Source: Andreprevotia lacus DSM 23236 (GTDB lineage Bacteria > Pseudomonadota > Gammaproteobacteria > Burkholderiales > Chitinibacteraceae). Taken from it: a stretch of DNA of 64,000 nucleotides. Location of the stretch: NCBI RefSeq assembly GCF_900176275.1, contig NZ_FWXD01000006.1, positions 47,580 through 111,579 of the forward strand, in the 5' to 3' direction. The number at the start of each line of letters is the position of its first letter. Position 1 is the stretch's first letter. Below the pieces are notes generated by a model. That model did not search any database. It had not been told where the DNA came from and saw only the letters and a program-made list of their open reading frames with translations. Shown here piece after piece: positions 27,008 to 37,534 of the stretch. A program made the position numbers and the translations under genes.

Positions 27008-28930
27008 ATGGACATCTTCGATAACTTCGCATCACGGTATGAGCGAACTCGGGAAGAGGAGCTCACGCTCAAGGAATATCTTGAGCTATGCAAGCATGAT
27101 CGTGGCGCCTATGCCACCGCCTCCGAGCGCATGCTGATCGCCATTGGTGAGCCGGAATCGATCGATACCCGGCTTGATTCACGCGCTTCGCGCATTTTCC
27201 AGAACAAGATCATCCGCGTTTATCCCGCTTTCCGTGAGTTCTATGGCATGGAAGAGGTAATCGAGCAGGTGGTGTCCTACTTCCGCCATGCCGCGCAGGG
27301 CCTGGAAGAGAAAAAGCAGATTCTCTATCTGCTGGGGCCGGTGGGTGGCGGCAAGTCGTCGATCGCCGAAAAGCTCAAGGAGCTGATGGAGCGTGTGCCG
27401 TTCTATTGCCTCAAGGGCAGCCCGGTGCACGAATCGCCGCTGGGCCTGTTCAACGAGGATGAGGATGGCGCCATTCTTGATGAGGAATACGGCATTGCCC
27501 GCCGCTACCTCAAGACCATCCCCAGCCCGTGGGCCGTCAAGCGGCTGCATGAGTTCAACGGTGACATCAACCAGTTTCGCGTGGTGAAGCGCTATCCGTC
27601 GGTATTGCGCCAGATTGCCATCGCCAAGACCGAGCCGGGCGATGAAAACAACCAGGACATCAGCTCGCTGGTGGGCAAGGTCGATATCCGCAAGCTGGAA
27701 AAATATGCGCAGGACGACCCGGATGCCTACAGCTACTCCGGTGGCCTGTGCCTGGCCAATCAGGGCCTGCTGGAATTCGTTGAAATGTTCAAGGCACCGA
27801 TCAAGGTGCTGCACCCGCTGCTGACGGCCACGCAAGAGGGCAACTTCAAGGGTACCGAAGGATTTGGCGCCATTCCGTTCGAGGGCATCATTCTTGCCCA
27901 CAGCAACGAATCGGAATGGAAGCAGTTCCGCAACAACAAGAATAACGAGGCTTTCCTCGACCGGATCTACATCGTCAAGGTGCCGTACTGCCTGCGTGTG
28001 ACCGAGGAAACGAAGATTTACGACAAGCTGCTGCGCAATTCATCGCTCAGCGCGGCGCCATGCGCACCGGGCACGCTGAAGATGATGGCGCAGTTTGCCA
28101 CGCTGTCGCGGCTGAAAGAGCCGGAAAACTCCAGCCTGTATTCCAAGATGCAGGTGTATGACGGCGAGAACCTCAAGGACGTTGACCCCAAGGCCAAGTC
28201 GATGCAGGAATACCGCGACTTTGCCGGCGTGGACGAGGGCATGAGCGGGCTGTCGACGCGGTTCGCCTTCAAGATATTGTCCAAGGTATTCAACTTCGAC
28301 CATCAGGAAGTGGCCGCCAATCCGGTGCACCTGTTGTATGTGCTGGAGCAACAGGTGGAGCGCGAACAATTCCCGCCCGAAACCGAACAGCGCTATATCG
28401 CCTACATCAAGGAATACCTGGCGCCGAAGTATGTCGAGTTCATCGGCAAGGAAATCCAGACCGCGTATCTGGAGAGCTATTCCGAATACGGCCAGAACAT
28501 CTTCGACCGCTATGTGACCTTTGCCGACTACTGGATCCAGGATTCGGAATACCGCGACCCGGATACCGGCGAAAGCTTTGATCGCAACGCGCTCAACAAC
28601 GAACTGGAGAAAATCGAAAAGCCGGCCGGCATCTCCAACCCCAAGGATTTCCGCAACGAAATCGTCAATTTCGTGTTGCGGGCGCGGGCCAACAACAATG
28701 GCAAGAACCCGGCGTGGACCAGCTATGAAAAGCTGCGCACGGTGATCGAGAAGAAGATGTTCTCGAATACCGAAGAGCTGCTGCCGGTGATCTCGTTCAA
28801 TGCCAAGGCCAGTGCCGACGAGCTGAAGAAGCACGAGGACTTTGTAAACCGCATGGTGACCAAGGGTTACACGGCCAAGCAGGTGCGGCTGTTGTGCGAG
28901 TGGTATCTGCGGGTACGCAAGTCGTCGTAA
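27008..28930 (+). CDS. prkA: PrkA/YeaG serine protein kinase
   Basis: 640 aa. Start MDIFDNFASRYERT follows GGGGAGG; an upstream in-frame start adds 13 poor residues. The N-terminal AAA+ ATPase domain has Walker A GPVGGGKSS (residues 110-118); the C-terminal PrkA domain (about 390-635) is the kinase-like part. In E. coli YeaG works with YeaH in adaptation to nutrient stress. First gene of the prkA-yeaH-spoVR set, which is kept together across proteobacteria; the gap to yeaH is 63 nt. Confidence 0.95.
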   Translation: MDIFDNFASRYERTREEELTLKEYLELCKHDRGAYATASERMLIAIGEPESIDTRLDSRASRIFQNKIIRVYPAFREFYGMEEVIEQVVSYFRHAAQGLEEKKQILYLLGPVGGGKSSIAEKLKELMERVPFYCLKGSPVHESPLGLFNEDEDGAILDEEYGIARRYLKTIPSPWAVKRLHEFNGDINQFRVVKRYPSVLRQIAIAKTEPGDENNQDISSLVGKVDIRKLEKYAQDDPDAYSYSGGLCLANQGLLEFVEMFKAPIKVLHPLLTATQEGNFKGTEGFGAIPFEGIILAHSNESEWKQFRNNKNNEAFLDRIYIVKVPYCLRVTEETKIYDKLLRNSSLSAAPCAPGTLKMMAQFATLSRLKEPENSSLYSKMQVYDGENLKDVDPKAKSMQEYRDFAGVDEGMSGLSTRFAFKILSKVFNFDHQEVAANPVHLLYVLEQQVEREQFPPETEQRYIAYIKEYLAPKYVEFIGKEIQTAYLESYSEYGQNIFDRYVTFADYWIQDSEYRDPDTGESFDRNALNNELEKIEKPAGISNPKDFRNEIVNFVLRARANNNGKNPAWTSYEKLRTVIEKKMFSNTEELLPVISFNAKASADELKKHEDFVNRMVTKGYTAKQVRLLCEWYLRVRKSS

Positions 28931-28993
28931 GGCGTCGCGGAGTACGGGCAGCGCCGCTGGCCTGCCCGATATCCACCAGCGCACGGGGGCCCC

Positions 28994-30262
28994 ATGTTCC
29001 ATTTGATAGACCGGCGTCTGAACGGCAAGAACAAATCCGCAGTCAACCGCGAACGCTTTCTGCGCCGCTACAAGGGGCAGATCAAGGAAGCGGTGGCACG
29101 TGCGGTCAAGGATCGTTCCATTACCGATATCGAGAAGGGCGAAAAGGTCTCGATTCCGGTCAGGGACGTGAGCGAACCGACTTTTGGTCATGCGCAGGGG
29201 GGCGTGTCCGAACGGGTATTTCCCGGCAATCGCGAATACTCGCGCGGTGACGAAATCGACCGCCCGGATGGTGGTGCAGGTGGCGGTGGGGGCGGTGCCG
29301 GCAACGGCGGCGATGGCGAGGATGATTTTGCCTTCGAGCTGTCGCGCGAGGAGTTCCTCAACTTCTTCTTCGACGATCTGGAGCTGCCGCACCTGATCAA
29401 GACGCAGCTGCAACAGACCGTCACCATGAAGCCGATCCGCGCCGGCTACACCAGTGATGGCACGCCCACCAACATTCACGTGGTGCGCAGCCTGCGCTCG
29501 GCGCTGGGGCGGCGCATCGCGCTGTCCGCCCAGCCGATGGAGGCGCTCAACACGCTGCAGGATCAGCTGGATGAACTGCTGGAAAGCCGTGACGAGCACT
29601 CGCCCGAAGTGCTGACCCTGCAGTCGGAAATCCGCCGCATGAAGGCGCGGCTGGCCAGTATTCCTTTCCTTGATCCGTTCGATCTGAAATACACCAACCG
29701 CGTGCGCATACCGATGCCGACCACGCAGGCGGTGATGTTCTGCGTGATGGACGTCAGTGGATCGATGGACGAAGAAAAGAAGGACATCGCCAAGCGTTTC
29801 TTCATCCTGTTGTACCTGTTCCTGACCCGCGCCTACGACAAGATCGAGCTGGTGTTCATCCGTCACCATACCCAGGCCTTCGAGGTGAACGAGGACGAGT
29901 TTTTCCATGCCCGCGATACCGGCGGCACGGTGGTGTCCAGTGCGCTCAAGCTGGTCAAACAGATCGTCACCGAGCGCTATGCCAGCAGCGACTGGAACAT
30001 CTATGTGGCGCAGGCCAGCGACGGCGACAACTGGGATTCCGACTCGCCTTATTGCCGTGACCTGCTCAACAACGATCTGCTGCCCTACCTGCAGTACTAC
30101 GCCTATGTGGAAATTACTCAGGGAGACCCGCAAAACCTCTGGTACGAATACGAAGCCGTAGCCGCGCAGCACAAGCACTTTGCCATGCGTCGCATCAAGG
30201 AAGCCGCCAGCATCTGGCCGATCTTCCGTGATCTCTTCAAAAAAGAACGAGCGGGGGCATGA
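28994..30262 (+). CDS. yeaH: YeaH/DUF444 von Willebrand A-like protein
   Basis: 422 aa. The N-terminal LIDRRLNGKNKSAVNRERFL and FVFPGN-type core are typical of DUF444; a poly-Gly linker lies at about 93-108. The VWA fold has a MIDAS-like DVSGSMDEE (near 255) and DTGGTVVSS (near 310). It is the partner of the PrkA kinase, role uncertain. Stop codon TGA directly abuts the ATG of spoVR, so all three genes are probably one operon. Confidence 0.93.
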   Translation: MFHLIDRRLNGKNKSAVNRERFLRRYKGQIKEAVARAVKDRSITDIEKGEKVSIPVRDVSEPTFGHAQGGVSERVFPGNREYSRGDEIDRPDGGAGGGGGGAGNGGDGEDDFAFELSREEFLNFFFDDLELPHLIKTQLQQTVTMKPIRAGYTSDGTPTNIHVVRSLRSALGRRIALSAQPMEALNTLQDQLDELLESRDEHSPEVLTLQSEIRRMKARLASIPFLDPFDLKYTNRVRIPMPTTQAVMFCVMDVSGSMDEEKKDIAKRFFILLYLFLTRAYDKIELVFIRHHTQAFEVNEDEFFHARDTGGTVVSSALKLVKQIVTERYASSDWNIYVAQASDGDNWDSDSPYCRDLLNNDLLPYLQYYAYVEITQGDPQNLWYEYEAVAAQHKHFAMRRIKEAASIWPIFRDLFKKERAGA

Positions 30263-31810
30263 ATGAAAACCAGGGAAAAAACGCGCGACGGCGTGGCCCG
30301 TCGCACCCCGCTGTCCACCGGGTCGGAGTGGACCTTTGAGCTGATCCAGCGCTATTACGACGAAATTGCCCGGCTGGCCAAGGAAAACGGGCTGGATACC
30401 TATCCCAACCAGCTGGAGATCATCTCGGCCGAGCAGATGATGGATGCCTATGCCTCGGTCGGCATGCCGGTGATGTACAACCACTGGAGCTACGGCAAGC
30501 ACTTCCTTGCCACGCAAAAGAACTACCAGCGCGGCGCCATGGGGCTGGCGTATGAAATCGTCATCAATTCCAACCCCTGCATCAGCTACCTCATGGAAGA
30601 AAACACCATGACGATGCAGGCGCTGGTAATTGCCCATGCGGCATTCGGCCACAACAGCTTTTTCAAGGGCAACTACCTGTTCCGCAGCTGGACCGAGGCC
30701 GATGCCATCATCGACTATCTGGTGTTCGCGCGTAACTACATTGCCGAGTGCGAGGCCCGTTACGGCGAGGACAAGGTGGAGGAGCTGCTCGATTCCTGCC
30801 ACGCGTTGATGAACTACGGCGTGGACCGCTACAAGCGGCCACAGCGTCTGTCACTGGATCGCGAGCATGCTCGCCAGGCCGAGCGTGAAGCCTATCTGCA
30901 ATCACAGGTGAACACGCTGTGGCGCACCATCCCCAAGCTGCTGGACGAGCGCGAGCAACTCAGCGAGCCGCAGCGCTTTCCGGCTGAACCGCAGGAAAAC
31001 ATCCTTTACTTCATCGAAAAGTACGCGCCACTGCTGGAACCCTGGCAGCGCGAGGTGGTGCGCATCATCCGCAAGGTGGCGCAGTATTTTTACCCCCAGC
31101 GGCAAACGCAGGTGATGAACGAGGGTTGGGCTACCTTCTGGCACTACACCCTGATGAACCAGATGTATGACGAAGGGCTGATTACCGACGCGGCAGTCAT
31201 GGAGTTCCTGCACAGCCATACCAATGTGGTCGCCCAGCCGGGGATAGACAGCCCTTACTTCAACGGCATCAACCCTTATGCGCTCGGCTTTGCCATGTAC
31301 CGCGACATCCAGCGCATCTGCCGCGAGCCCACCAAGGAAGACGAGGCCTGGTTCCCCGAACTGGCGGGGCAGGACTGGCGCAAGGCGCTGGACTTTGCCA
31401 TGCGCAACTTCAAGGACGAGAGCTTCATCAACCAGTATCTGTCGCCCAAGCTGATCCGGGATTTCCGTTTCTTTGCCATCCTCGATGACGACTACCAGCC
31501 GCGGCTCAAGGTCTCAGCCATCCACGATGACAGTGGCTATCGCGATATCCGCCACATGCTGTCCAGCCAGTATGACCTGGCTTCACGCGAGCCGAACATC
31601 CAGGTTTACGATGTGAACACCCGTGGTGACCGCATGTTGACCCTGCGCCACTACCAGCACAATCGCCGGCCGCTCGCCAACAGCGTGCACGAAGTGCTAA
31701 AACACGTGGCACGGCTGTGGGGCTTTACCGTACGGCTGGAAAGCGTGGATCAGACGGGCAAGACCATACTCAGCTATGAGTGCCGGCTGGAGAAACGACA
31801 CGGGCAATAG
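30263..31810 (+). CDS. SpoVR family protein (YcgB)
   Basis: 515 aa, full length for the family. Motifs include IQRYYDEIARLAKENGLDTYP, NHWSYGKHF, MEENTMTMQALVIAHAAFGHN and NEGWATFWHY. Named from Bacillus spore cortex formation, but in non-sporing bacteria it is part of the yeaGH-ycgB stress group. The His/Glu-rich HAAFGHN and NEGWA motifs look metal-binding, though no activity is established. Starts on the base after the yeaH stop. Confidence 0.93.
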   Translation: MKTREKTRDGVARRTPLSTGSEWTFELIQRYYDEIARLAKENGLDTYPNQLEIISAEQMMDAYASVGMPVMYNHWSYGKHFLATQKNYQRGAMGLAYEIVINSNPCISYLMEENTMTMQALVIAHAAFGHNSFFKGNYLFRSWTEADAIIDYLVFARNYIAECEARYGEDKVEELLDSCHALMNYGVDRYKRPQRLSLDREHARQAEREAYLQSQVNTLWRTIPKLLDEREQLSEPQRFPAEPQENILYFIEKYAPLLEPWQREVVRIIRKVAQYFYPQRQTQVMNEGWATFWHYTLMNQMYDEGLITDAAVMEFLHSHTNVVAQPGIDSPYFNGINPYALGFAMYRDIQRICREPTKEDEAWFPELAGQDWRKALDFAMRNFKDESFINQYLSPKLIRDFRFFAILDDDYQPRLKVSAIHDDSGYRDIRHMLSSQYDLASREPNIQVYDVNTRGDRMLTLRHYQHNRRPLANSVHEVLKHVARLWGFTVRLESVDQTGKTILSYECRLEKRHGQ

Positions 31811-31882
31811 TGTCTGGTGCGATGACTGGCCGGCGACTGTCGCCGGTATTACACTCTTTGGTCTTGCAAACCGGAGTGTGCG

Positions 31883-33097
31883 ATGCCTTTCTTCCGTTTT
31901 TCCCATACTGCTGTTGCGCTTGCACTGTCCTGCGCCAGTCTTGGCGCTTATGCCGCCGATGCTTATCAACCGCAAGGCGAATGCGCTGGCTTGCCCAGGC
32001 TGAATCTCAAAGTCGCCCAAGGGTTTTGCCTGGGGCTGGCGGCAACGGGGCTGGGTATGCCGCGCGGCGTTTTGCCGCTGGCCGACGGCAGTGTGCTGGT
32101 GGTGGACATGGGGGGCTGGGGGCGTGGCAAGGGGCGTTTGCTCAAGCTGGTGCGCGACGGCAAGCAGTATCAGCCCACGGTATTGCTGACCGGGCTGAAC
32201 CGGCCCTATGGCATCCAGCTTGGCCCGGATGGCTGGGTGTATCTGGGCGAGGATGACCGCATCGTCCGCTTCAACCCCAAGGAAGCCAGCGTCACACCGC
32301 AGGTGGTGATTGACGATCACCCGAGTGAGGGGCGCCATCCGCTTACCAGCTTCGTGTTTGGCAAGCAGGGCGAGATGTATGTCAATGTCGGCGCCCCGAC
32401 AGACAATTGTGAAGGCCATATTGAGGCCAGTAAGCCGGTGTTGCAATCCTGCCCGGATGTCGATGGAGAACCTGTGCACGCGGGTATCCGTAAATACGTG
32501 CAGCAGGATGGCAAGTGGGCCTGGACGGTGGTCGCCCGAGGCTTGCGCAACAGCATGGCGCTGGCGGTACACCCGAAAACCGGCACGCTGTGGCAGGGCG
32601 AAAACAGCCGCGACTACATCAACAAGAAAATCCCCGGCCTGAAAAACGATGACAACCTGCCGCACGAGGAGCTGAACAAGATCGTGCAGGGCGGCAACTA
32701 TGGCTGGCCCTATTGTTACGACGACAATGTGGCATCACCCGAGTTTCCGGCCGCTGACTGCAAGGGCATGATCAAGCCGGCTCGCCTGTGGCCGGGGCAT
32801 GCTGCCCCGCTGGGCATGGTTTACTACAACGCGGCAAAGGCGCCGGCAGGCTGGCGCGATGGTCTGGTGGTGACTTTTCACGGTTATCGCAGCAATGGTT
32901 ATCGCCTGGTGTTCCAGCCGTTCAACGCGGCCGGCGAGCCGGCAGGCAACTTCAAGGAACTGATCGCCGGCTGGAAAAACATCGATGGCAAACAACCGAT
33001 GGGGGCCCCGACCGACGTCAAGGCCGACGCGCAGGGAACGCTGTGGGTGACCGAGGATCGCAATGGCACGCTGCTGGCGCTTGTGCCGCAGCAATAA
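31883..33097 (+). CDS. Sorbosone/glucose dehydrogenase-like (PQQ-type) exported protein
   Basis: 404 aa. Signal peptide cut after GAYA (about residue 24), then a six-bladed propeller of the soluble glucose/sorbosone dehydrogenase family: VDMGGWGRGKGRLLKL, LNRPYGIQLGPDGWVYLGEDD, ARGLRNSMALAVHPKTGTLWQGEN and the calcium/PQQ-side YGWPYCYDD. Expected in the periplasm, oxidising a sugar or aldehyde with PQQ; the actual substrate is unknown and no PQQ synthesis gene is nearby. Eight Cys suggest disulfides. Preceded by a 72-bp gap after spoVR and probably transcribed separately. Confidence 0.85.
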   Translation: MPFFRFSHTAVALALSCASLGAYAADAYQPQGECAGLPRLNLKVAQGFCLGLAATGLGMPRGVLPLADGSVLVVDMGGWGRGKGRLLKLVRDGKQYQPTVLLTGLNRPYGIQLGPDGWVYLGEDDRIVRFNPKEASVTPQVVIDDHPSEGRHPLTSFVFGKQGEMYVNVGAPTDNCEGHIEASKPVLQSCPDVDGEPVHAGIRKYVQQDGKWAWTVVARGLRNSMALAVHPKTGTLWQGENSRDYINKKIPGLKNDDNLPHEELNKIVQGGNYGWPYCYDDNVASPEFPAADCKGMIKPARLWPGHAAPLGMVYYNAAKAPAGWRDGLVVTFHGYRSNGYRLVFQPFNAAGEPAGNFKELIAGWKNIDGKQPMGAPTDVKADAQGTLWVTEDRNGTLLALVPQQ

Positions 33098-33224
33098 GAC
33101 CAGTAGCAGGTGTTGCTGCAGGCCGTCTGTCATGTTTTTGTCGGCAAAACGCAGCAACGGGTGTGTAAGGTGGGTTTTCGGCTCTAGCATTATTGAGAGA
33201 GCCGATACCTTTGAGGAGTCAGCC

Positions 33225-33428
33225 ATGAAGCCACCTTCATTCGGCATGCCGTCCTACCCGTGGTTGCGTGAGTTGAGCCGCAGGGATCTGGAGTTGCTTG
33301 ATCAGGGCTTGTGTGAATTGCTGAACAGCAAGCCGGGCGCTTTTTCACTGTTTCAGGCGCACACCATGCGCAATGCGATCCAGTGCGTGCTGCTCGACAA
33401 ACACTTTGCCGACCACAAAGCCGCTTGA
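33225..33428 (+). CDS. Small hypothetical protein
   Basis: 67 aa, MKPPSFGMPSYPWLRELS..., with a GAGGAG ribosome site 8 nt before the ATG. Predicted mostly helical, soluble, two Cys. An inverted repeat TCGGCTCT/AGAGCCGA lies in the 50 bp before it. A longer in-frame ORF reaches back into the preceding gene but has no support. Family not recognised. Confidence 0.6.
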   Translation: MKPPSFGMPSYPWLRELSRRDLELLDQGLCELLNSKPGAFSLFQAHTMRNAIQCVLLDKHFADHKAA

Positions 33429-33474
33429 TGCCGGACCACACTGAACGCCAGCGCGAAACGAGTGATAACGGGGC

Positions 33475-34014
33475 TTAATCCGCTGTGGTCCGGTCCTGCA
33501 GCTCCGGAAACAATACCTCGTTGAAACCGAAGCGGGTCAGGTCGCGGATGCGGCGCGGGTAGAGCATGCCGATCAGATGGTCGCATTCGTGCTGTACCAC
33601 GCGGGCGTGGAAATCACTCACACTGCGGTCGATCACATTGCCGTATTGGTCAAAGCCCTGGTAACGCAGGCGGGTGTAGCGCGGCACCTCGCCGCGCATG
33701 CCGGGCACTGACAGACAACCCTCCCAGCCCAGCACTTCCTCGTCGTCCAGCGGGGTCAGCACCGGGTTGATCAGCACGGTTTCCGGCACGGCTTCGGCAT
33801 CCGGGTAGCGCGGGTTGCGCTGGAAGCCGAAGATCACCACCTGCAAGCTCACGCCGATCTGCGGCGCGGCAATGCCCACGCCGTTATAGGCATGCATGGT
33901 GTCGAACAGGTCGGCCACCAGTGCATGCAGCTCAGGGGTATCGAATGCCTGCACTGGCCGGGCCTCCGCCAGCAGCAGCGGGTCACCCATTTTCAATACG
34001 GTGCGAACGGTCAT
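33475..34014 (-). CDS. def: Peptide deformylase
   Basis: 179 aa metalloenzyme removing the N-formyl group from new proteins. The three conserved motifs are intact: [10 protein letters not shown] (46-55), EGCLSVPG (near 100) and HECDH (near 140), providing the Cys and two His metal ligands and the catalytic Glu. It is not beside fmt, so it may be a second deformylase outside the usual def-fmt pair. Confidence 0.93.
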   Translation of the reverse strand: MTVRTVLKMGDPLLLAEARPVQAFDTPELHALVADLFDTMHAYNGVGIAAPQIGVSLQVVIFGFQRNPRYPDAEAVPETVLINPVLTPLDDEEVLGWEGCLSVPGMRGEVPRYTRLRYQGFDQYGNVIDRSVSDFHARVVQHECDHLIGMLYPRRIRDLTRFGFNEVLFPELQDRTTAD

Positions 34015-34108
34015 TCAGGCTCCTGATGCCGTTTGTGCCGGCACGATGTGATTCTGCTGAAATTGGGGTCAGCGGCTGTGAATCAAGCTGTGGTACGCGG
34101 GCATGGCG

Positions 34109-36715
34109 CTAGTTGGGCTGTATGGCCTGCAACAGCTCGTTTTCCATGCGGCGCACGGCCATGTCGTCGCCCAGTATCGGGCCGGAGATCAGGAAGTGGT
34201 CTTCCGCGCGCTCGCCCAAGGTCATGATCTTGGCGCTCTGGATATCGACACGATGCGCAGCCAGCACCCGCGCGATGGTGGAGAGCAGGCCGGGGCGGTC
34301 GCCGGCGGCAATGGCCAGCACATTGTACTTGCCGCGTTCATCCGGCCGGATCAGCACATGCGGCTGCACCGGGAAGTGTTTTTGCTGGCGCGAGATGCGT
34401 GCTTTTACCGGTGCGGGCAGCGGCCCGGCCTCCTGCAGCTGCTTGCCCAGTTCGTATTCAACGTAACCGATCAGGTCGCGGTAGTTTTCGCCACGCTGCT
34501 CCGGAATGAACACGTAAAAGCTGTCCAGCGCATAGCGGCTGCGCGTGGTGTGGATGTGGGCATCGAAAATGCTGTAGCCGGCACGCTCGAAAAATGCGCA
34601 GATGCGGGCAAACAGGTCGGGGATATCCGGCGTATACACCAGCACCTGCAGGCCTTCGCCCGATTCGGACAGCCGCGCGCGCACCACCGGCTCTTTGGTA
34701 TGCAGCCGGTTGAACAGCATCCGGGTATGCCAGGCAATCTCGCGGGCATCGTGACGCAGGAAGTAGACGGTATCCAGCTCGTTCCAGAAGTCCTGGTGCG
34801 CATCTTCACGCAAGCCGTACAGGCGCACCAAGCGCAGTGCTTCGTCCTGCCGTTCTTCCAGCCAGGTGGCCGGCTGGATCTGATCCTGCGCCAGATAGCG
34901 CTGCGTGGCCTTGAACAGGTCTTCCAGCAGCTTGGCCTTCCACGCGTTCCATACCTTGGGGCTGGTGCCACGGATATCGGCGACGGTCAGCAGGTAGAGC
35001 GCAGTCAGCCGGCGCTGGTCGCCGACCAGTGTGGCAAATTCCTGCACCACCTCGGGGTCGTAGACGTCCTGCTTCTGTGCCACGTGCGACATGGTCAGAT
35101 GATGTTCAACCAGCCATGGAATGATTTCGCGATCTTCGTTGGGTAGCGGGTGACCATTTACGAATTCAGCGGCAATATCCCGGCCGATCTTGGAGTGATC
35201 ACCACCGCGCCCTTTGCCGATATCGTGGAACAGCGCAGCCAGATACAACACTTCTGGCCGGGCGAACTCCTCGATCAAGCGTGAGCACAGCGGGTATTCG
35301 TGCGTGAACGCCGGCACGGCAAAGCGGCGCATATTGCGCAGCACCATCAGCGTGTGCTCATCCACCGTATAGACGTGGAACAGGTCGTGCTGCATGCGGC
35401 CGACCAGATCGCCAAACTTGGGGATATAGCGGCCCAGCACGCCATACTGGTTCATGCGGCGCAGCACGCGCGTCAGCCCACGTGGCTCGCGGAACAGCTG
35501 GATGAACAAGAGCTTGTTGAGCGGGTTGGCGCGGAAACCGTCATCAATCTGCGCGCGGGCATGCCACAGTGCACGCAACGTTTCCGGCGCGATGTCGGTG
35601 ATCTCGCGCTGTTGCTCGAACAGCAGGAACAATTCGAGGATGGCCGACGGTTCGCGTTGGAAAATATCGGGCGCGGTGGTCTCCAGCACGCTACCGCGCA
35701 GCTGGAAGCGCGCGTTCAGCGGCACGACCTTTACGCCGATCTGCGAGAAGATCCGCCCACGCAGCGCGTGCACCAGCAAAGGTGTGAGCTGGCTGACGAT
35801 GCGTGCGGCGCGGTAGTAGTGCGCCATCAGCCGCTCGCTGCCGCGATTGACCAGATCATCGTGGAAGCCGAAGTCGCGTGCCAGCGTGTTCTGGTAATCA
35901 AACAGGATGCGGTCTTCGCGGCGCTTGGCCAGCCAGTGCAACTGGATGCGGATCACGCGCAGCGTGCGCTCGGCGCGGCGCAGCTTCTGGCTCTCTTCAC
36001 GTGTGAGCATGCCGAGCGCGGCCAGCGCGCGCCAGTCGCGGCCCAGCCCCAGCGCGGCAGCAATCCAGCCCACCAGATGCAGATCACGCAGCCCGCCCGG
36101 TGCTTCTTTCAGATTGGGTTCGAGCTTGTAAGTGGCGTTCTGGAAGCGGCCATAGCGCGCCTGCTGCTCCAGCAGCTTGGCGTCGAAGAATTCCTTGGGG
36201 TCGATATAGCGGTGAACGGTATCGCGGAACTGCGTAAAGCGTGCGGCATCGCCGGTCAGACGGCGGCATTCCAGCAGCGCGGTTTGCACCGTGATGTCTT
36301 TTTCGGCCTCGTTCAGGCAATCGGCCAGCGTGCGCACCGAGTGGCCGACCTCCAGCCCCACATCCCACAGTTCGCCTACAAAGATTTCCAGTTTTTCCAG
36401 CAGGGCTGGCGAGGGCTGGTCGGGCAGCAGGATGAGCAGGTCCACATCGGAATGCGGGAACAGCTCGCCCCGGCCATAGCCGCCGACGGCAATCAGCAGT
36501 GCTTCAACGGGAAAGCGGTGGCGGTTCCACAGCTCGGCCAAGGTCTGGTCGGTCAACCTTGCCAGCTTGCGCAGCAACGGGGCGCTGGCCGACGGATTGG
36601 CAAAGCGAGCCTGCAAGGCGGCCTTGCCAGCCAGATAGTCTTGCCGCAGCGCGGTGACCGGGCGCGGCGGCGTGTGCATGCCGGGCGTTGCGGATTCGAT
36701 GACGACGTCCGGCAT
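34109..36715 (-). CDS. glnD: Bifunctional uridylyltransferase/uridylyl-removing enzyme GlnD
   Basis: 868 aa nitrogen sensor that adds and removes UMP on PII according to glutamine. The nucleotidyltransferase domain has GGYGRGELFPHSDVDLLILL (near 77-96); the HD hydrolase has LFHDIGKGRGGDHS (near 460); two ACT domains at the C-terminus bind glutamine. The only gap is 9 nt after map, so map-glnD is one operon, a common arrangement in betaproteobacteria. Confidence 0.96.
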   Translation of the reverse strand: MPDVVIESATPGMHTPPRPVTALRQDYLAGKAALQARFANPSASAPLLRKLARLTDQTLAELWNRHRFPVEALLIAVGGYGRGELFPHSDVDLLILLPDQPSPALLEKLEIFVGELWDVGLEVGHSVRTLADCLNEAEKDITVQTALLECRRLTGDAARFTQFRDTVHRYIDPKEFFDAKLLEQQARYGRFQNATYKLEPNLKEAPGGLRDLHLVGWIAAALGLGRDWRALAALGMLTREESQKLRRAERTLRVIRIQLHWLAKRREDRILFDYQNTLARDFGFHDDLVNRGSERLMAHYYRAARIVSQLTPLLVHALRGRIFSQIGVKVVPLNARFQLRGSVLETTAPDIFQREPSAILELFLLFEQQREITDIAPETLRALWHARAQIDDGFRANPLNKLLFIQLFREPRGLTRVLRRMNQYGVLGRYIPKFGDLVGRMQHDLFHVYTVDEHTLMVLRNMRRFAVPAFTHEYPLCSRLIEEFARPEVLYLAALFHDIGKGRGGDHSKIGRDIAAEFVNGHPLPNEDREIIPWLVEHHLTMSHVAQKQDVYDPEVVQEFATLVGDQRRLTALYLLTVADIRGTSPKVWNAWKAKLLEDLFKATQRYLAQDQIQPATWLEERQDEALRLVRLYGLREDAHQDFWNELDTVYFLRHDAREIAWHTRMLFNRLHTKEPVVRARLSESGEGLQVLVYTPDIPDLFARICAFFERAGYSIFDAHIHTTRSRYALDSFYVFIPEQRGENYRDLIGYVEYELGKQLQEAGPLPAPVKARISRQQKHFPVQPHVLIRPDERGKYNVLAIAAGDRPGLLSTIARVLAAHRVDIQSAKIMTLGERAEDHFLISGPILGDDMAVRRMENELLQAIQPN

Positions 36716-36724
36716 GGCAAATCC

Positions 36725-37534
36725 TCATGCGAGCAGGTAGCGATCCGGTTTGGCTGGCGCACCGGCCGAGGTGGTCAGCACTTCGTAACCGGTGTCGGTG
36801 ACGAGGATGGTGTGCTCCCACTGGGCCGACAGGCTGCGGTCCTTGGTCACGATGGTCCAGCCATCCGGCATCGACTTGATGTCGCGCTTGCCGGCGTTGA
36901 TCATCGGCTCGATGGTGAAGATCATGCCGGCCTTCAGCTCCACGCCCGTACCGGCGCGGCCGTAGTGCAGCACTTGCGGGTCTTCATGGAACACCTTGCC
37001 GATACCGTGGCCGCAGAATTCGCGCACCACCGAATAACCGGCTTTTTCGGCGTACTTCTGGATCACTTCACCGATATCGCCCAGATGCGCACCCGGCTTC
37101 ACTTTCTCGATGCCCAGCCACATGCAGTCATAGGTAACTTGCGAAAGGCGCTTGGCATGCTGTGCCACATGGTCGCCCACCAGGAAGCTGCGGCTGGTGT
37201 CGCCGTGGTAGCCATCCTTGATCACGGTGATGTCGAGGTTGACGATGTCGCCATCCTTCAGCGGCTTGTCGCCCGGGATGCCGTGGCAGATCACTTGGTT
37301 GACCGAGGTACAGATGGCTTTCGGATAGGGTGTATAGCCCGGCGGGCAGTAATTGAGCGGCGCCGGAATCGTGCCTTGCACATTGGTCATGTATTCGTGG
37401 CACAGGCGATCAAGCTCGCCGGTGGTGACGCCGGGCTTGACGAAGGGGGTGATGTAGTCGAGCACTTCGCTGGCAAGGCGGCCGGCAATGCGCATGCCGG
37501 CGATGTCTTCCGCTGTCTTGATGGTAATGGCCAT
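36725..37534 (-). CDS. map: Type I methionine aminopeptidase
   Basis: 269 aa dimetal enzyme removing initiator Met after deformylation. Start MAITIKTAEDIAGMR at 37534 is the usual family start; an upstream start adds 15 unlikely residues. Metal ligands lie in NLDITVIKDGYHGDTS (two Asp), CGHGIGKVFHEDP (His) and FTIEPM (Glu). In many relatives rpsB is divergent from map; here a lipoprotein gene takes that place, so the locus has been rearranged. Confidence 0.96.
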   Translation of the reverse strand: MAITIKTAEDIAGMRIAGRLASEVLDYITPFVKPGVTTGELDRLCHEYMTNVQGTIPAPLNYCPPGYTPYPKAICTSVNQVICHGIPGDKPLKDGDIVNLDITVIKDGYHGDTSRSFLVGDHVAQHAKRLSQVTYDCMWLGIEKVKPGAHLGDIGEVIQKYAEKAGYSVVREFCGHGIGKVFHEDPQVLHYGRAGTGVELKAGMIFTIEPMINAGKRDIKSMPDGWTIVTKDRSLSAQWEHTILVTDTGYEVLTTSAGAPAKPDRYLLA